Shown: one piece after another, positions 43,702-52,626 of the stretch
How the letters are laid out: each line of letters begins with the position of its first letter
Position numbering within the stretch: position 1 is the first letter of the stretch
Source: Agrobacterium vitis
GTDB taxonomy: Bacteria > Pseudomonadota > Alphaproteobacteria > Rhizobiales > Rhizobiaceae
Reading direction: 5' to 3'
Length of the DNA: 64,000 bases
Assembly: GCF_013337045.2 (NCBI RefSeq)
Contig: NZ_CP118261.1
Span: 496,001-560,000 of the forward strand
Program-made: the position numbers and the translations under genes
Notes under the pieces: generated by a model
What the model saw: the letters and a program-made list of their open reading frames with translations, nothing else
Databases searched by the model: none
What the model was told of the DNA's origin: nothing

Positions 43702-44538
43702 ATGCGGATTGCCGGACGCAGGATCAGGGTTTCGACACTTGCCATTTACGCAACGGTCATCGCCGTCACCATCATCATGTTGCTGCCGTTTGCCTGGATG
43801 CTGTCGGCCTCGCTGAAGCTCGACCGCGACGTCTTCGTCTTCCCGATCGAATGGATACCGGCCCATCCGCGCTGGCAGAACTATGTCGATATCTGGACGA
43901 AGATTCCGCTGGCGCTGTTCATCTACAACACCTCGAAGCTGACGATCATCGTCACGCTTTTGCAATTGTTGACGTCGAGTTTTGCGGCCTATGCCTTCGC
44001 CAAACTGCATTTTCCTTTCAAGAACACGATGTTTCTCGGCTATATCGCCACCATCGCTATGCCTTGGCAGGTCTATATGGTGCCGCAATTCCTGCTGATG
44101 CGCGAATTCGGGCTGAACAACACCCATCTGGCGCTGATCTGCCTTCAAGCCTTTACAGCCTTCGGCGTCTTCCTGATGCGGCAGTTCTATATGTCGATCC
44201 CGACGGAACTCTGCGAAGCCGCCCGGATTGACGGCATGAACGAGTACCAGATCTGGGCGAAGATCATGCTGCCGCTGTCGAAACCAGCGCTATCGACGCT
44301 GACGATCTTCACCTTCGTCACCACCTGGAACGATTTTCTGGGGCCGATGATCTATCTCACCAAGACCGAACTGAAGACCATCCAGATCGGGCTTCGGATG
44401 TTCATATCGCAATATTCCGCCGAATACGGGCTGATCATGGCGGCGTCCGTCGTCGCGCTCATCCCCGTGCTCGTCGTCTTTCTCGCTTTGCAGCGCTTCT
44501 TCGTCGAAGGCGTCGCATCGACCGGGCTGAAGGGGTGA
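43702..44538 (+). CDS. Sugar ABC transporter permease, CUT1 (MalG-like)
   Basis: A 278-residue inner-membrane permease, the usual MalG length. The first helix is LAIYATVIAVTIIMLLPFAW; the EAA loop reads CEAARIDGMNEYQIWAKIML near residue 178, and the C-terminus ends ALQRFFVEGVASTGLKG, a typical MalG-type ending. GAGGGAGGATTGAGCC lies before the ATG. It forms the channel with the preceding permease and is followed after four bases by the GH88 gene, so transport and hydrolysis are closely coupled. Confidence 0.93.
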   Translation: MRIAGRRIRVSTLAIYATVIAVTIIMLLPFAWMLSASLKLDRDVFVFPIEWIPAHPRWQNYVDIWTKIPLALFIYNTSKLTIIVTLLQLLTSSFAAYAFAKLHFPFKNTMFLGYIATIAMPWQVYMVPQFLLMREFGLNNTHLALICLQAFTAFGVFLMRQFYMSIPTELCEAARIDGMNEYQIWAKIMLPLSKPALSTLTIFTFVTTWNDFLGPMIYLTKTELKTIQIGLRMFISQYSAEYGLIMAASVVALIPVLVVFLALQRFFVEGVASTGLKG

Positions 44539-44542
44539 TGTC

Positions 44543-45715
44543 ATGAATGCCATGTTTTCCAACGCGCCACAGCCAATCACCGATCAACAGGTGACCATGG
44601 CGCTCGACATCGCGGTCGCCCAGGTGCGACGCAATCTGCCTGACTTCACCTATGCGGCGCAGAACCATTCCAGCGTCTGCAACCGGTATCCGGCGGTGGC
44701 CAACGACCAATGGACGGCGGGCTTCTGGCCCGGCGAAATCTGGCTTGCTTATGAGCATAGCGGCGACAAACTGTTTCGCTATGCGGCCCAGATCCAGGTG
44801 CAAAGCTTTCTGCATCGTATCGAAAACCGCATTGCCACTGACCATCACGATATGGGGTTTCTCTATTCGCCCTCCTGCATTGCCGCCTGGAAACTGGTGG
44901 GCGACGAGGATGGACGCAAGGCGGCACTCCTGGCCGCCGACCAGTTAATCGAGCGCTACCAGCCCATTGGGCAATTCATCCAGGCCTGGGGCGCCAAGGG
45001 CAACCCAAACGAATACCGCTATATTATCGACTGCCTGTTGAACCTGCCGCTGCTCTATTGGGCGACTGGCGAAACAGGGGATGAAAAATACCGCGAGATT
45101 GCGCTCTCCCATGCGCGCACCACGCTTGCCCATTCGGTGCGGGAGGACTGCTCCACCTATCACACCTTCTACATGGACCCGGTAACGGGTGCTCCGGTAC
45201 GCGGCGTAACCAAGCAAGGCTATAGCGACGACAGTTTCTGGGCACGCGGACAGGCCTGGGGCATCGCGGGCATGGCCCTGTCCTATCGCTACGAGCGCAT
45301 TGCCGAATACCGCGACGCTTTTGAGCGGTTGCTGGGCTTTTATCTGCAACGGCTTCCGGACGATCTCGTGCCGGTCTGGGACCTGATCTTTTCGGCAGGG
45401 GATGGTGAGCCGCGTGACAGTTCGTCCGCCTCCATCGTCGCTTGCGGCCTTCTGGAAATGGCCGATCTCGTGGAAGACGTGGACGCCGCACGCTACCGCG
45501 ATCTGGCCCGGCGGATGATGAAAAGTCTGGCCGATCGCTATGCCGTTAAGGACCCGTCCGTTTCCAACGGGCTTGTCCTGCATGGCACCTACTCGAAAAA
45601 GACTCCCCACAACACCTGCCGCGGCGAAGGTGTTGATGAGTGCGTGTCCTGGGGTGACTACTATTACATGGAAGCTTTGACGCGCCTGTCGCGCAACTGG
45701 TCTTCCTATTGGTGA
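44543..45715 (+). CDS. Glycoside hydrolase family 88 (unsaturated glucuronyl/galacturonyl hydrolase)
   Basis: A 390-residue alpha/alpha-barrel enzyme that hydrates the double bond of 4,5-unsaturated uronic acids at the end of oligosaccharides, releasing the ketouronate. The two catalytic aspartates correspond to D103 (DHHDMGFLYSPS) and D163 (YIIDCLLNLPLLYWA), the equivalents of D88 and D149 in the Bacillus enzyme. Other family parts are QWTAGFWPGEIWLAYE and RGQAWGIAGMALSYRY. No signal peptide is seen, so it acts in the cytoplasm on lyase products. It lies four bases behind the permease gene and 14 before the ATPase gene. Confidence 0.93.
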   Translation: MNAMFSNAPQPITDQQVTMALDIAVAQVRRNLPDFTYAAQNHSSVCNRYPAVANDQWTAGFWPGEIWLAYEHSGDKLFRYAAQIQVQSFLHRIENRIATDHHDMGFLYSPSCIAAWKLVGDEDGRKAALLAADQLIERYQPIGQFIQAWGAKGNPNEYRYIIDCLLNLPLLYWATGETGDEKYREIALSHARTTLAHSVREDCSTYHTFYMDPVTGAPVRGVTKQGYSDDSFWARGQAWGIAGMALSYRYERIAEYRDAFERLLGFYLQRLPDDLVPVWDLIFSAGDGEPRDSSSASIVACGLLEMADLVEDVDAARYRDLARRMMKSLADRYAVKDPSVSNGLVLHGTYSKKTPHNTCRGEGVDECVSWGDYYYMEALTRLSRNWSSYW

Positions 45716-45729
45716 TGCGTGAGGGGTAA

Positions 45730-46839
45730 ATGGCAAGCATTTCGCTAAAAAAGCTCAATAAGTCCTTCGGCGCACTGAAAGTAGTGCACGATATCGACCT
45801 TGAGATCGCCGACAAGGAATTCATCATCCTCGTCGGGCCGTCCGGCTGCGGCAAATCCACCACGCTCAGAATGATCGCGGGGCTGGAGGAAATCTCCGGC
45901 GGGCAATTGCTGATCGGCGAGGACCTGATGAATGACGTGCCGTCGAAGGATCGCGACATTGCCATGGTCTTCCAGAATTACGCGCTCTACCCGCATATGA
46001 CTGTCTACAAGAACATGGCGTTCGGGCTTGAGTTGCGGAAAGCGCCGCGCGATGTGATCGAGACAAAAGTGCAGGAAGCGGCAAAGATCCTCGACATCAC
46101 CCATCTGTTGAACCGCAAGCCCAAGGCGCTGTCGGGTGGCCAACGCCAGCGTGTGGCTCTGGGCCGTGCTATGGTGCGCAATCCGGAAGTGTTTCTGCTA
46201 GACGAGCCGCTGTCCAACCTCGATGCCAAGCTGCGCGGCACGATGCGCGCCGAAATATCCAAGCTGCACAAGCGGCTGAACGCCACCTTCATCTATGTCA
46301 CCCATGACCAGGTGGAAGCCATGACCATGGCCGACCGCATCGTTGTCATGAAGGATGGCCATATCCAGCAGGTCGATACGCCGCAGCGGCTCTATGACCA
46401 TCCGATAAACATGTTCGTGGCGGGCTTTATCGGTGCGCCGCAGATGAACATGCTCCCCTCGACCATCCGGCGCCAGGGGGATGGTTTCGTCGCCGTTTTC
46501 AACGATCATGCCCTGCCCTTGCCGATGACATTCGATCAGAGCCGCATCGCGCCCTATCTGGACCGCGACATCGTTCTGGGCATACGGCCTGAAAATTTTC
46601 ATGAGCTGGCACCGGGCGATATCGACCCTGCCAATACGGCATCCTTTGAGGCTGTCGTTGAACTGGCAGAACCGATGGGCTCGGAAGTGCATCTCAATCT
46701 CGTCGTCGCCGGACGCTCGATCGTCGCTCGCGTGTCGCCGCGCTTCAAGGCCAAACTCGGTGAGCAGGTGCGCCTCACCGCCGACATGACCAATGCGCAA
46801 TTGTTTGACCCGCAAACCGAGCGGTCGATCCTCTATTGA
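45730..46839 (+). CDS. Sugar ABC transporter ATP-binding protein, CUT1 (UgpC/MalK-like), copy 2
   Basis: A 369-residue ATPase energising the uronide oligosaccharide importer. Walker [10 protein letters not shown], signature LSGGQRQRV, Walker [16 protein letters not shown], switch THDQVEAMT and C-terminal TOBE region (DIVLGIRPENFHEL) are present. GAGGGGTAA precedes the ATG. Unlike in many CUT1 operons it sits in the middle, between the GH88 and YesL-like genes, with gaps of 14 and 12 bases. Confidence 0.94.
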   Translation: MASISLKKLNKSFGALKVVHDIDLEIADKEFIILVGPSGCGKSTTLRMIAGLEEISGGQLLIGEDLMNDVPSKDRDIAMVFQNYALYPHMTVYKNMAFGLELRKAPRDVIETKVQEAAKILDITHLLNRKPKALSGGQRQRVALGRAMVRNPEVFLLDEPLSNLDAKLRGTMRAEISKLHKRLNATFIYVTHDQVEAMTMADRIVVMKDGHIQQVDTPQRLYDHPINMFVAGFIGAPQMNMLPSTIRRQGDGFVAVFNDHALPLPMTFDQSRIAPYLDRDIVLGIRPENFHELAPGDIDPANTASFEAVVELAEPMGSEVHLNLVVAGRSIVARVSPRFKAKLGEQVRLTADMTNAQLFDPQTERSILY

Positions 46840-46851
46840 CAGGACAATACC

Positions 46852-47562
46852 ATGCAATGGTTGGAGGCCATCTGGACAAAAGAGGGAAAGGGCATCGCCA
46901 AGGATGCGCCGAAGCGCACCGGCCTTGCGTTGTTTTGCGAGATCATCGGGCGCGAATGGTGGGAACTGGTCAAGCTCAACCTTCTGTTTCTGGTCGCCGC
47001 GCTGCCCATCGTCACCCTGCCCGCGGCCCTCTTCGCCACCACCAGTATTTGTCGCTCCATGGTGGAGGACCGCAATGTCTACCTGTTTCGTGATTTTGCC
47101 GAAGCCTTTCGTCGCTATGTCGCCGTGGCAACGGGATGGGGCCTGGCAACAGTTCTCGCGCTCTGGATCGGCTTTTGCGCAATTACAACCTATGGCGCTC
47201 AAGCGCCTGACAGCCTGATCTACGCGGGTCCCCTGGCTGTCAGCCTTGTCTCTACCGGTTTTGTTGGCGTGTGGTCGGCGCATTTCATTGTGCTTACGGT
47301 GATGAGCAAGCGCGCCACCCTGGAGATCCTGCGGCTATCGGCGCTGGCAACGCTTCTGCGGCCCTTGCCGACGGTGGCGGCGCTGGTGTTTGTTGCGGCC
47401 CTCTGGCTCGTGCATGTGCTGCTCTACCCGGTTTCCGTCTTCATGCCGGCAATGATCAATTTTTCACTTGGAATGTTCGCCATTTCATTCGCCGCGCATC
47501 GGGCAGCCGCGCTGGTTCTGGCTGAGCAAGATACTTCGTATCGAACGACAGAAATTTCATAG
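46852..47562 (+). CDS. YesL-like membrane protein (DUF624 family)
   Basis: A 236-residue inner-membrane protein of unknown function. After a 40-residue polar N-terminus there are about five hydrophobic segments (LVKLNLLFLVAALPIVTLPA, VSLVSTGFVGVWSAHFIVLT and VAALVFVAALWLVHVLLYPV among them). Bacillus YesL is encoded in the rhamnogalacturonan operon, and DUF624 genes are usually found beside CUT1 sugar transporters, as here. It may assist the importer or act as a regulator of it. It lies 12 bases behind the ATPase gene and 49 before the binding-protein gene. Confidence 0.85.
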   Translation: MQWLEAIWTKEGKGIAKDAPKRTGLALFCEIIGREWWELVKLNLLFLVAALPIVTLPAALFATTSICRSMVEDRNVYLFRDFAEAFRRYVAVATGWGLATVLALWIGFCAITTYGAQAPDSLIYAGPLAVSLVSTGFVGVWSAHFIVLTVMSKRATLEILRLSALATLLRPLPTVAALVFVAALWLVHVLLYPVSVFMPAMINFSLGMFAISFAAHRAAALVLAEQDTSYRTTEIS

Positions 47563-47611
47563 AAAGCCGCTGGGAGGCGCTTTCAACAAGACACTCAGGG
47601 AGGAGAACAGA

Positions 47612-48892
47612 ATGTACAGGCAGACATTTGGGATATCGCTGACCATTGCCACTGCGGCACTGGGAATGGCCACCGCCATGGCAGGAGGGGCGTTCGCACA
47701 ATCGGCAGCCCCCATCACCCTGAAATGGGCGCTGTGGGACTGGGACAAGGTGGCCTATTACAAGCCGCTGATCGAAGCTTATCAGGCCAAGCATCCGAAT
47801 GTGAAATTCGAGCCGGTGGATCTCGGTTCGCAAGACTACACGCAGATGATCGCTACCCAACTGACCGGTGGCGCCAAGGATATCGATGTCGTCACCATCA
47901 AGGACGTGCCGGGTTACGCAACCCTGGTGCGGGCCAACTCTATCGGCGATCTCTCCGGCTTCATGACCGAGCAGAAGATCGACAAAGCTGGATATGGCGG
48001 GCTTATCGAGGAGCTGAGCATCGACGGCAAGGTCTATGCCCTGCCCTTCCGCTCCGACTTCTGGGTGGTCTATTACAACAAGGACATCTTCGACAAGGCA
48101 GGCGTTTCCTACCCGACCAATGACATGACCTGGGCGCAATTCGATGAGATCGCGGGCAAGCTGAAGGGCGGCATGGGGGTCAATAAGACCTATGGCGCAT
48201 TGCTGCACACATGGCGTTCCACCGTCCAGCTTCCAGGCATCATGGATGGTCAGCACACGCTGGTCGGTGGCGATTACGCCTTTCTGAAGCCCTGGTACGC
48301 GCGGGCGCTGAAGCTTCAAAAGGAAGGGGCAATCCCGTCCTATGCATCGCTCAAAACCTCCAATACCCACTATTCGGCACTGTTCTTCAACGGGACGGTC
48401 GGCATGCTGCCGATGGGTACCTGGTTTATCGGCACCCAGATCGCCAAGGTAAAGTCCGGCGAATCCAAGAGCAAGAACTGGGGCATCGTCAAGTTCCCGC
48501 ACCCGGATGGCGTTGCCGCCGGCACAACGGCGGCGCAGATTGCGGCCCTTTCGGTCAATAACAACTCAGCCCACAAGGACGTGGCGCTCGACTTCATCAA
48601 GTTCGTGACGGGACCTGAAGGTGCGGCAATCATTGCCGACACGGGAACTTTGCCCGCAGTGCGCACCGACGATGTCAGCACCAAGATCACCTCGCTGCCC
48701 GGCTTCCCACAGGACGAAAACAGCAAGGCGGCGCTGAAAGCCGGCAAATCCTATCTGGAAATGGCGGTCAGTCCCAATGCGGCAAAGATCGAGGTTGTGC
48801 TGAACCGTGTGCATGACGCGATCATGACCGACAACACATCTATCGATGATGGCCTGAAGGAGATGAACGACGGCGTCAAGGCGATCAAATAG
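47612..48892 (+). CDS. Sugar ABC transporter substrate-binding protein, CUT1
   Basis: A 426-residue periplasmic solute-binding protein family 1 receptor. The signal peptide runs MYRQTFGISLTIATAALGMA to a cut near AFA-QS (residue 30). The mature part begins ITLKWALWDWDKVAYYKPLI and has YALPFRSDFWVVYYNKDIFD, the usual hinge strand of this family. AGGGAGGAGAACAGA precedes the ATG; a longer in-frame region inside the YesL gene was not used. It should bind the oligosaccharide, probably uronide-containing, that GH88 and the lyase degrade. A stem-loop follows its stop. Confidence 0.93.
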   Translation: MYRQTFGISLTIATAALGMATAMAGGAFAQSAAPITLKWALWDWDKVAYYKPLIEAYQAKHPNVKFEPVDLGSQDYTQMIATQLTGGAKDIDVVTIKDVPGYATLVRANSIGDLSGFMTEQKIDKAGYGGLIEELSIDGKVYALPFRSDFWVVYYNKDIFDKAGVSYPTNDMTWAQFDEIAGKLKGGMGVNKTYGALLHTWRSTVQLPGIMDGQHTLVGGDYAFLKPWYARALKLQKEGAIPSYASLKTSNTHYSALFFNGTVGMLPMGTWFIGTQIAKVKSGESKSKNWGIVKFPHPDGVAAGTTAAQIAALSVNNNSAHKDVALDFIKFVTGPEGAAIIADTGTLPAVRTDDVSTKITSLPGFPQDENSKAALKAGKSYLEMAVSPNAAKIEVVLNRVHDAIMTDNTSIDDGLKEMNDGVKAIK

Positions 48893-48905
48893 TCCACAAC
48901 AAGTC

Positions 48906-48935
48906 TGGCCGCAGGTTCACACCTTCCTGCGGCCA
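48906..48935 (+). other. Intercistronic stem-loop after the binding-protein gene
   Basis: TGGCCGCAGG pairs perfectly with CCTGCGGCCA around a ten-base loop, 14 bases after the binding-protein stop and 31 before the DUF2264 start. It has no strong T-run, so it probably allows read-through while protecting the upstream transcript. Confidence 0.7.
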
Positions 48936-48966
48936 ATTCATTTGAATCAATTCATGGATATCGATT

Positions 48967-50814
48967 GTGGTTTACGATCCAGCCCAGGCCAACCCGCTCT
49001 ACGGCAACCCGTTGCGCAGCCGCGATGATATGGCGAAAGCGCTGCTCGACTTGTTCACGCCGCTCCTGCCCTATTTTTCGCAAGGTGGTGGACGGGTAAG
49101 GCTTGGCGCATCCGGCGCGATCTTCGATCATGCGGCAGCTGATCTCGAATGCTTTGCCCGGCCGCTTTGGGGCATCGCTCCCTTTGTGGCGGGCGGCGGC
49201 GATTTTCCGCATTGGGATCTTTACCGGCGTGGCCTGGCCCATGGCACCGATCCGCAGCACGAAGACTATTGGGGCGATGTCTCTGATCGCAATCAACGGC
49301 TTGTGGAGCTTGCTGCCATCGGCTTTGCGCTCGCCATGGTGCCGCAGCATATCTGGGAGCCTCTGGACGATGCCGCGAAGGCCAGCGTCTCGGCCTATCT
49401 GCTCAAGGCCAGAGACCGCGAATACGTCGATAACAATTGGAAATTCTTCCGGGTTCTGGTCGATCTGGGACTGGAGCGGGTCGGAGTAGAATTCGACCAC
49501 ACCAAGACCATTGCCTATCTCGATGAGCTGGAAGGATTCGATATTGGTGATGGCTGGTACCGCGATGGGCCGGTGCGTCGGGTGGACCACTACATTCCTT
49601 TTGCCATGCATTTTTACGGGCTGATTTATGCCGTCCTTGCCAGCAAAGACGAGGCCCGCAAAATCCGTCTTCGTGAGCGCGCAACGATCTTTGCCAGGGA
49701 TATCCGTCACTGGTTCGGCCCAGATGGTGCTGCACTCGCTTTTGGGCGCAGCCAGACCTACCGTTTTGCCGCTGGTGGTTTCTGGGGCGCGCTTGCCTTT
49801 GCAGATCTTGACGCCCTGCCATGGGTTGAGATCAAGGGCTATTACATGCGCCATATCCGCTGGTGGTCGGCATTGCCGATTGCCGACCGCGACGGTGTGC
49901 TGTCTGTCGGCTACGGCTATCCCAATTTGCTGATGAGTGAGAGCTATAATTCGCCCGGCTCGCCCTATTGGGCGCTGAAATTCTTTCTCCCGCTGGCCCT
50001 GCCCGCCGATCACCCGTTCTGGCTGGCGCAGGAAGCCGATGCGCCGTCCTTCAATGCGCCTGTGCCGCTCGAAAAGCCGGGCATGGTGGCCATGCACACG
50101 CCGGGCAATGTCGTCATTCTCGCCTCCGGCCAGGAACATGACAAGATGCGCGGCTCCAACGAGAAATACGCCAAATTCGTCTATTCGACCCGCTATACCT
50201 TTAATATCGAGGCCAATGATCGCCATTTCGATGCGGCCAGTTTTGATGGCATGCTGGGGCTGTCGGATGATGGCGTGCATTTTAGGATGCGCGAGACGCT
50301 TGAAGAGGCGATGATTGCCGATGACAGACTCTATTCCCGGTGGAAGCCCTGGGCGGATGTGACTGTCGAAACCTGGCTCGTGCCACGAAATCCCTGGCAT
50401 ATCCGCATCCATCGGATCGCAACGCCGCGCCGCCTGATGACCAGCGAAGGCGGTTTTGCCATTCCCCGCGCCGACTTCAGCCGCGACCGTATGGAAGAAA
50501 GCGCTGGCCGCGCGGTCTGGTTCGGGCAAACGGACATCAGCGCCATTGTCGATCTATCCGACCACCACCGCATCGGCCGCGCCCATGTGTCGATTGCCAA
50601 TACCAATCTTTTATGGGCGAAAACCAACCTGCCGCAATTGCGTGGCACACTCGAACCGGGCCGAACCGTGCTGGTGACGGCAGCCTTCGCCCTGCCGCTG
50701 GGACATGACGCAGACGAGGCGCTTGCCACTCCGCCTACTTGCCCTGATCTCGAGGTGTTGGAGCAGCAGTTTCGAGACGCTGGACGCCGTGTCGCGGCCT
50801 TCGATATTGGCTAA
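48967..50814 (+). CDS. DUF2264-domain protein, probable oligosaccharide-processing enzyme
   Basis: A 615-residue protein matching the DUF2264 pattern: an N-terminal helical part with NPLRSRDDMAKALLDLFTPL, ECFARPLWGIAPFVAGGGDF, NWKFFRVLVDLGLERVG and YRDGPVRRVDHYIPFAMHFY, and a beta-rich C-terminal part from about residue 380. The family is found in polysaccharide utilisation loci and may contain lyases or hydrolases; the reaction is unproven. The start is GTG, because the nearby ATG at 48954 is out of frame. No signal peptide is seen. It lies between the binding-protein and the acyltransferase-fusion genes in the uronide operon. Confidence 0.87.
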   Translation: MVYDPAQANPLYGNPLRSRDDMAKALLDLFTPLLPYFSQGGGRVRLGASGAIFDHAAADLECFARPLWGIAPFVAGGGDFPHWDLYRRGLAHGTDPQHEDYWGDVSDRNQRLVELAAIGFALAMVPQHIWEPLDDAAKASVSAYLLKARDREYVDNNWKFFRVLVDLGLERVGVEFDHTKTIAYLDELEGFDIGDGWYRDGPVRRVDHYIPFAMHFYGLIYAVLASKDEARKIRLRERATIFARDIRHWFGPDGAALAFGRSQTYRFAAGGFWGALAFADLDALPWVEIKGYYMRHIRWWSALPIADRDGVLSVGYGYPNLLMSESYNSPGSPYWALKFFLPLALPADHPFWLAQEADAPSFNAPVPLEKPGMVAMHTPGNVVILASGQEHDKMRGSNEKYAKFVYSTRYTFNIEANDRHFDAASFDGMLGLSDDGVHFRMRETLEEAMIADDRLYSRWKPWADVTVETWLVPRNPWHIRIHRIATPRRLMTSEGGFAIPRADFSRDRMEESAGRAVWFGQTDISAIVDLSDHHRIGRAHVSIANTNLLWAKTNLPQLRGTLEPGRTVLVTAAFALPLGHDADEALATPPTCPDLEVLEQQFRDAGRRVAAFDIG

Positions 50815-50819
50815 GCGTC

Positions 50820-52457
50820 ATGAGCAGGGATAACCACGCCAACGAGGAAGCGGCATCCTTGCGCCGCCAGCGGCTCAATATCCTCACCTGGGAACGGAAC
50901 GGGCAGGATATCGAGAGCGTGGCCCATCAGGCCCGGCTTCGCCAGCTCCAGACCTATGCCGGCGCAACATTTTCGCCGGGTGTTTATGTGGCGGAAAAGG
51001 CTGAAATCCATACCGACAGGCTGGTGATGGGTGCGGGCTCCTGGATTGCCGGTCACGCGCTGGTGCGGGGCGATATCGAGCTTGGTGAAAACGTTTCGAT
51101 CAATGCCTATGCCTGCATCTCTGGCCGGGTGCGGGTGGGAGATGATGTGCGAATTGCCTCTCATGTCAGCATTGTCGGCTTCAATCATGGCTTCGACGAT
51201 CTCGAAACGCCGATCTATCGCCAGCCGTTGACATCGCTTGGCATCGAGATCGGCGATGATGTCTGGATCGGCGCCAATGCAGTCATTCTGGATGGCGCCC
51301 GGATCGGCAGCGGCGCCATTATCGCTGCTGGTGCCGTGGTCTCGAAAGACATCACACCACAGGCCATCGCTGGCGGCGTACCGGCCCGCGTGCTGCGGAT
51401 GCGTGGCAAAGACACGACATCTCCCCGCAAAACGGTGGTGGTCGAAGCCGCGCTTGCCGCGATCAATGCTGCCGCTTCGGCTGATTGGCGAGCGGTGGTG
51501 GAGCGATATCGTATCGGAGATGATTACAGCGCGCCGGATGCAAGCGGCAAACCCGTTACCAGCGTCCGCCATCTCTGCGACGCCATCGAAATTGCCGCAG
51601 CCTTCGGTGATATCGGCTCGATGTTCGATGTCGATGCCACCATAGCCCGCCTGCAAGCCATTCAGGACCCAGAAACTGGGCTTTTCCCGGACCCTTATCG
51701 TGCAGCACAACAGCCTCTGCATCACGATCCGATTGCCTTGTACAATGTTTTGGCCGTTGGATACGGTCTTGAGTGCCTGGGATCAGCGCCACCTCACCTC
51801 TTCCGGTTCATCGAACGCATGAGTGCAGGTGATCTCGTGCAATGGCTGGATGAGCTGCCCTGGCAAACACGCGCCTGGCATTGCGGCGCGACCGTCGATG
51901 CCATTGCAACCGCCTTGCATTTCAACGGTCGCTATTTTGACGCAGGAGCCAACCGGCACAGTTTGTTTGGCTGGCTAAGCCTCAACTGCAATCCAGCATC
52001 CGGCCTTTGGGGTACTGAGACACCGGAGGAAGGACTGTTGCAGCCGGTCAATGGTTTTTACCGGCTGACGCGCGGCGCTCATGCGCAATTTGGCATACCG
52101 GTTCCTTATCCGGATGCCGCCATCGATTCCGTGATCGCCAATTACCGGGCTCATGACGGATTTCGTGGACAAGGCTTCAATGCCTGCAATCTGCTCGACA
52201 CGATCCACCCGCTGCTCCTTTGCCTGAAGCAGACACCTCATCGCCGCGACGAGGCGATGGAAATCGCAACCGGCATCATTCTGCAACTGTCTACACGGTG
52301 GCAAAGCGGGCAAGGCTTTCCGTTCGCAGACGGTCATCGGCCCGGGTTGCAGGGAACTGAAATGTGGCTCACGACCTGTTGGCTTTCAGCCGAACTCCTG
52401 AACCTCTCCAGCAGTCTGTCATTCAAGCCACGAGGTATTCATCGGTATCAAGGGTGA
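50820..52457 (+). CDS. Fusion of hexapeptide-repeat acyltransferase and alpha-helical (toroid-like) domain
   Basis: A 545-residue protein with two parts. Residues 52-197 form a left-handed beta-helix with hexapeptide turns (MGAGSWIAGHALVRGDIELG, IGDDVWIGANAVILDGARIG) and a likely catalytic His123 in GFNHGFDD, closest to maltose/galactoside O-acetyltransferases. Residues 205-535 are mainly helical with repeats such as DPETGLFPDPY, NPASGLWGTE and AHDGFRGQGFNA, recalling alpha/alpha toroid glycan-acting domains; no known family is assigned. It starts six bases after the DUF2264 stop and ends the uronide operon. It may acetylate or deacylate imported oligosaccharides, or couple acetyl transfer with glycan binding. 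Acetyl-CoA use is inferred from the fold. Confidence 0.8.
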   Translation: MSRDNHANEEAASLRRQRLNILTWERNGQDIESVAHQARLRQLQTYAGATFSPGVYVAEKAEIHTDRLVMGAGSWIAGHALVRGDIELGENVSINAYACISGRVRVGDDVRIASHVSIVGFNHGFDDLETPIYRQPLTSLGIEIGDDVWIGANAVILDGARIGSGAIIAAGAVVSKDITPQAIAGGVPARVLRMRGKDTTSPRKTVVVEAALAAINAAASADWRAVVERYRIGDDYSAPDASGKPVTSVRHLCDAIEIAAAFGDIGSMFDVDATIARLQAIQDPETGLFPDPYRAAQQPLHHDPIALYNVLAVGYGLECLGSAPPHLFRFIERMSAGDLVQWLDELPWQTRAWHCGATVDAIATALHFNGRYFDAGANRHSLFGWLSLNCNPASGLWGTETPEEGLLQPVNGFYRLTRGAHAQFGIPVPYPDAAIDSVIANYRAHDGFRGQGFNACNLLDTIHPLLLCLKQTPHRRDEAMEIATGIILQLSTRWQSGQGFPFADGHRPGLQGTEMWLTTCWLSAELLNLSSSLSFKPRGIHRYQG

Positions 52458-52626
52458 GACAGCATTTTCAAACGCTACTCCCCTCGCCAACCTCTTTGCT
52501 GCGAGATGTCGATTATGTCATTTTCTACGTAATTTGAAGTGGCCTCCCGGGGCGTATGATCTCGAAAGGCCTGCCATATTCGGGTAACCGCGCAAAGTGT
52601 CGCGATAAGGCCTCTATGTTTTCCTT

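Noticed and set aside
46198..47283. Open frame of 361 codons on the minus strand across the ATPase and YesL genes
   Set aside because: It spans the ends of two well-supported plus-strand genes and shows no domain.
48952..50529. Open frame of 525 codons on the minus strand, opposite the DUF2264 gene
   Set aside because: It is antisense to a protein with family-conserved segments, has no ribosome site and shows no domain. It is a shadow of a high-GC gene.
52458..52626. Gap between the convergent acyltransferase fusion and the mannoside ATPase as a possible attachment site or terminator
   Set aside because: No stable long hairpin with a T-run, no direct repeat and no integrase gene were found there.
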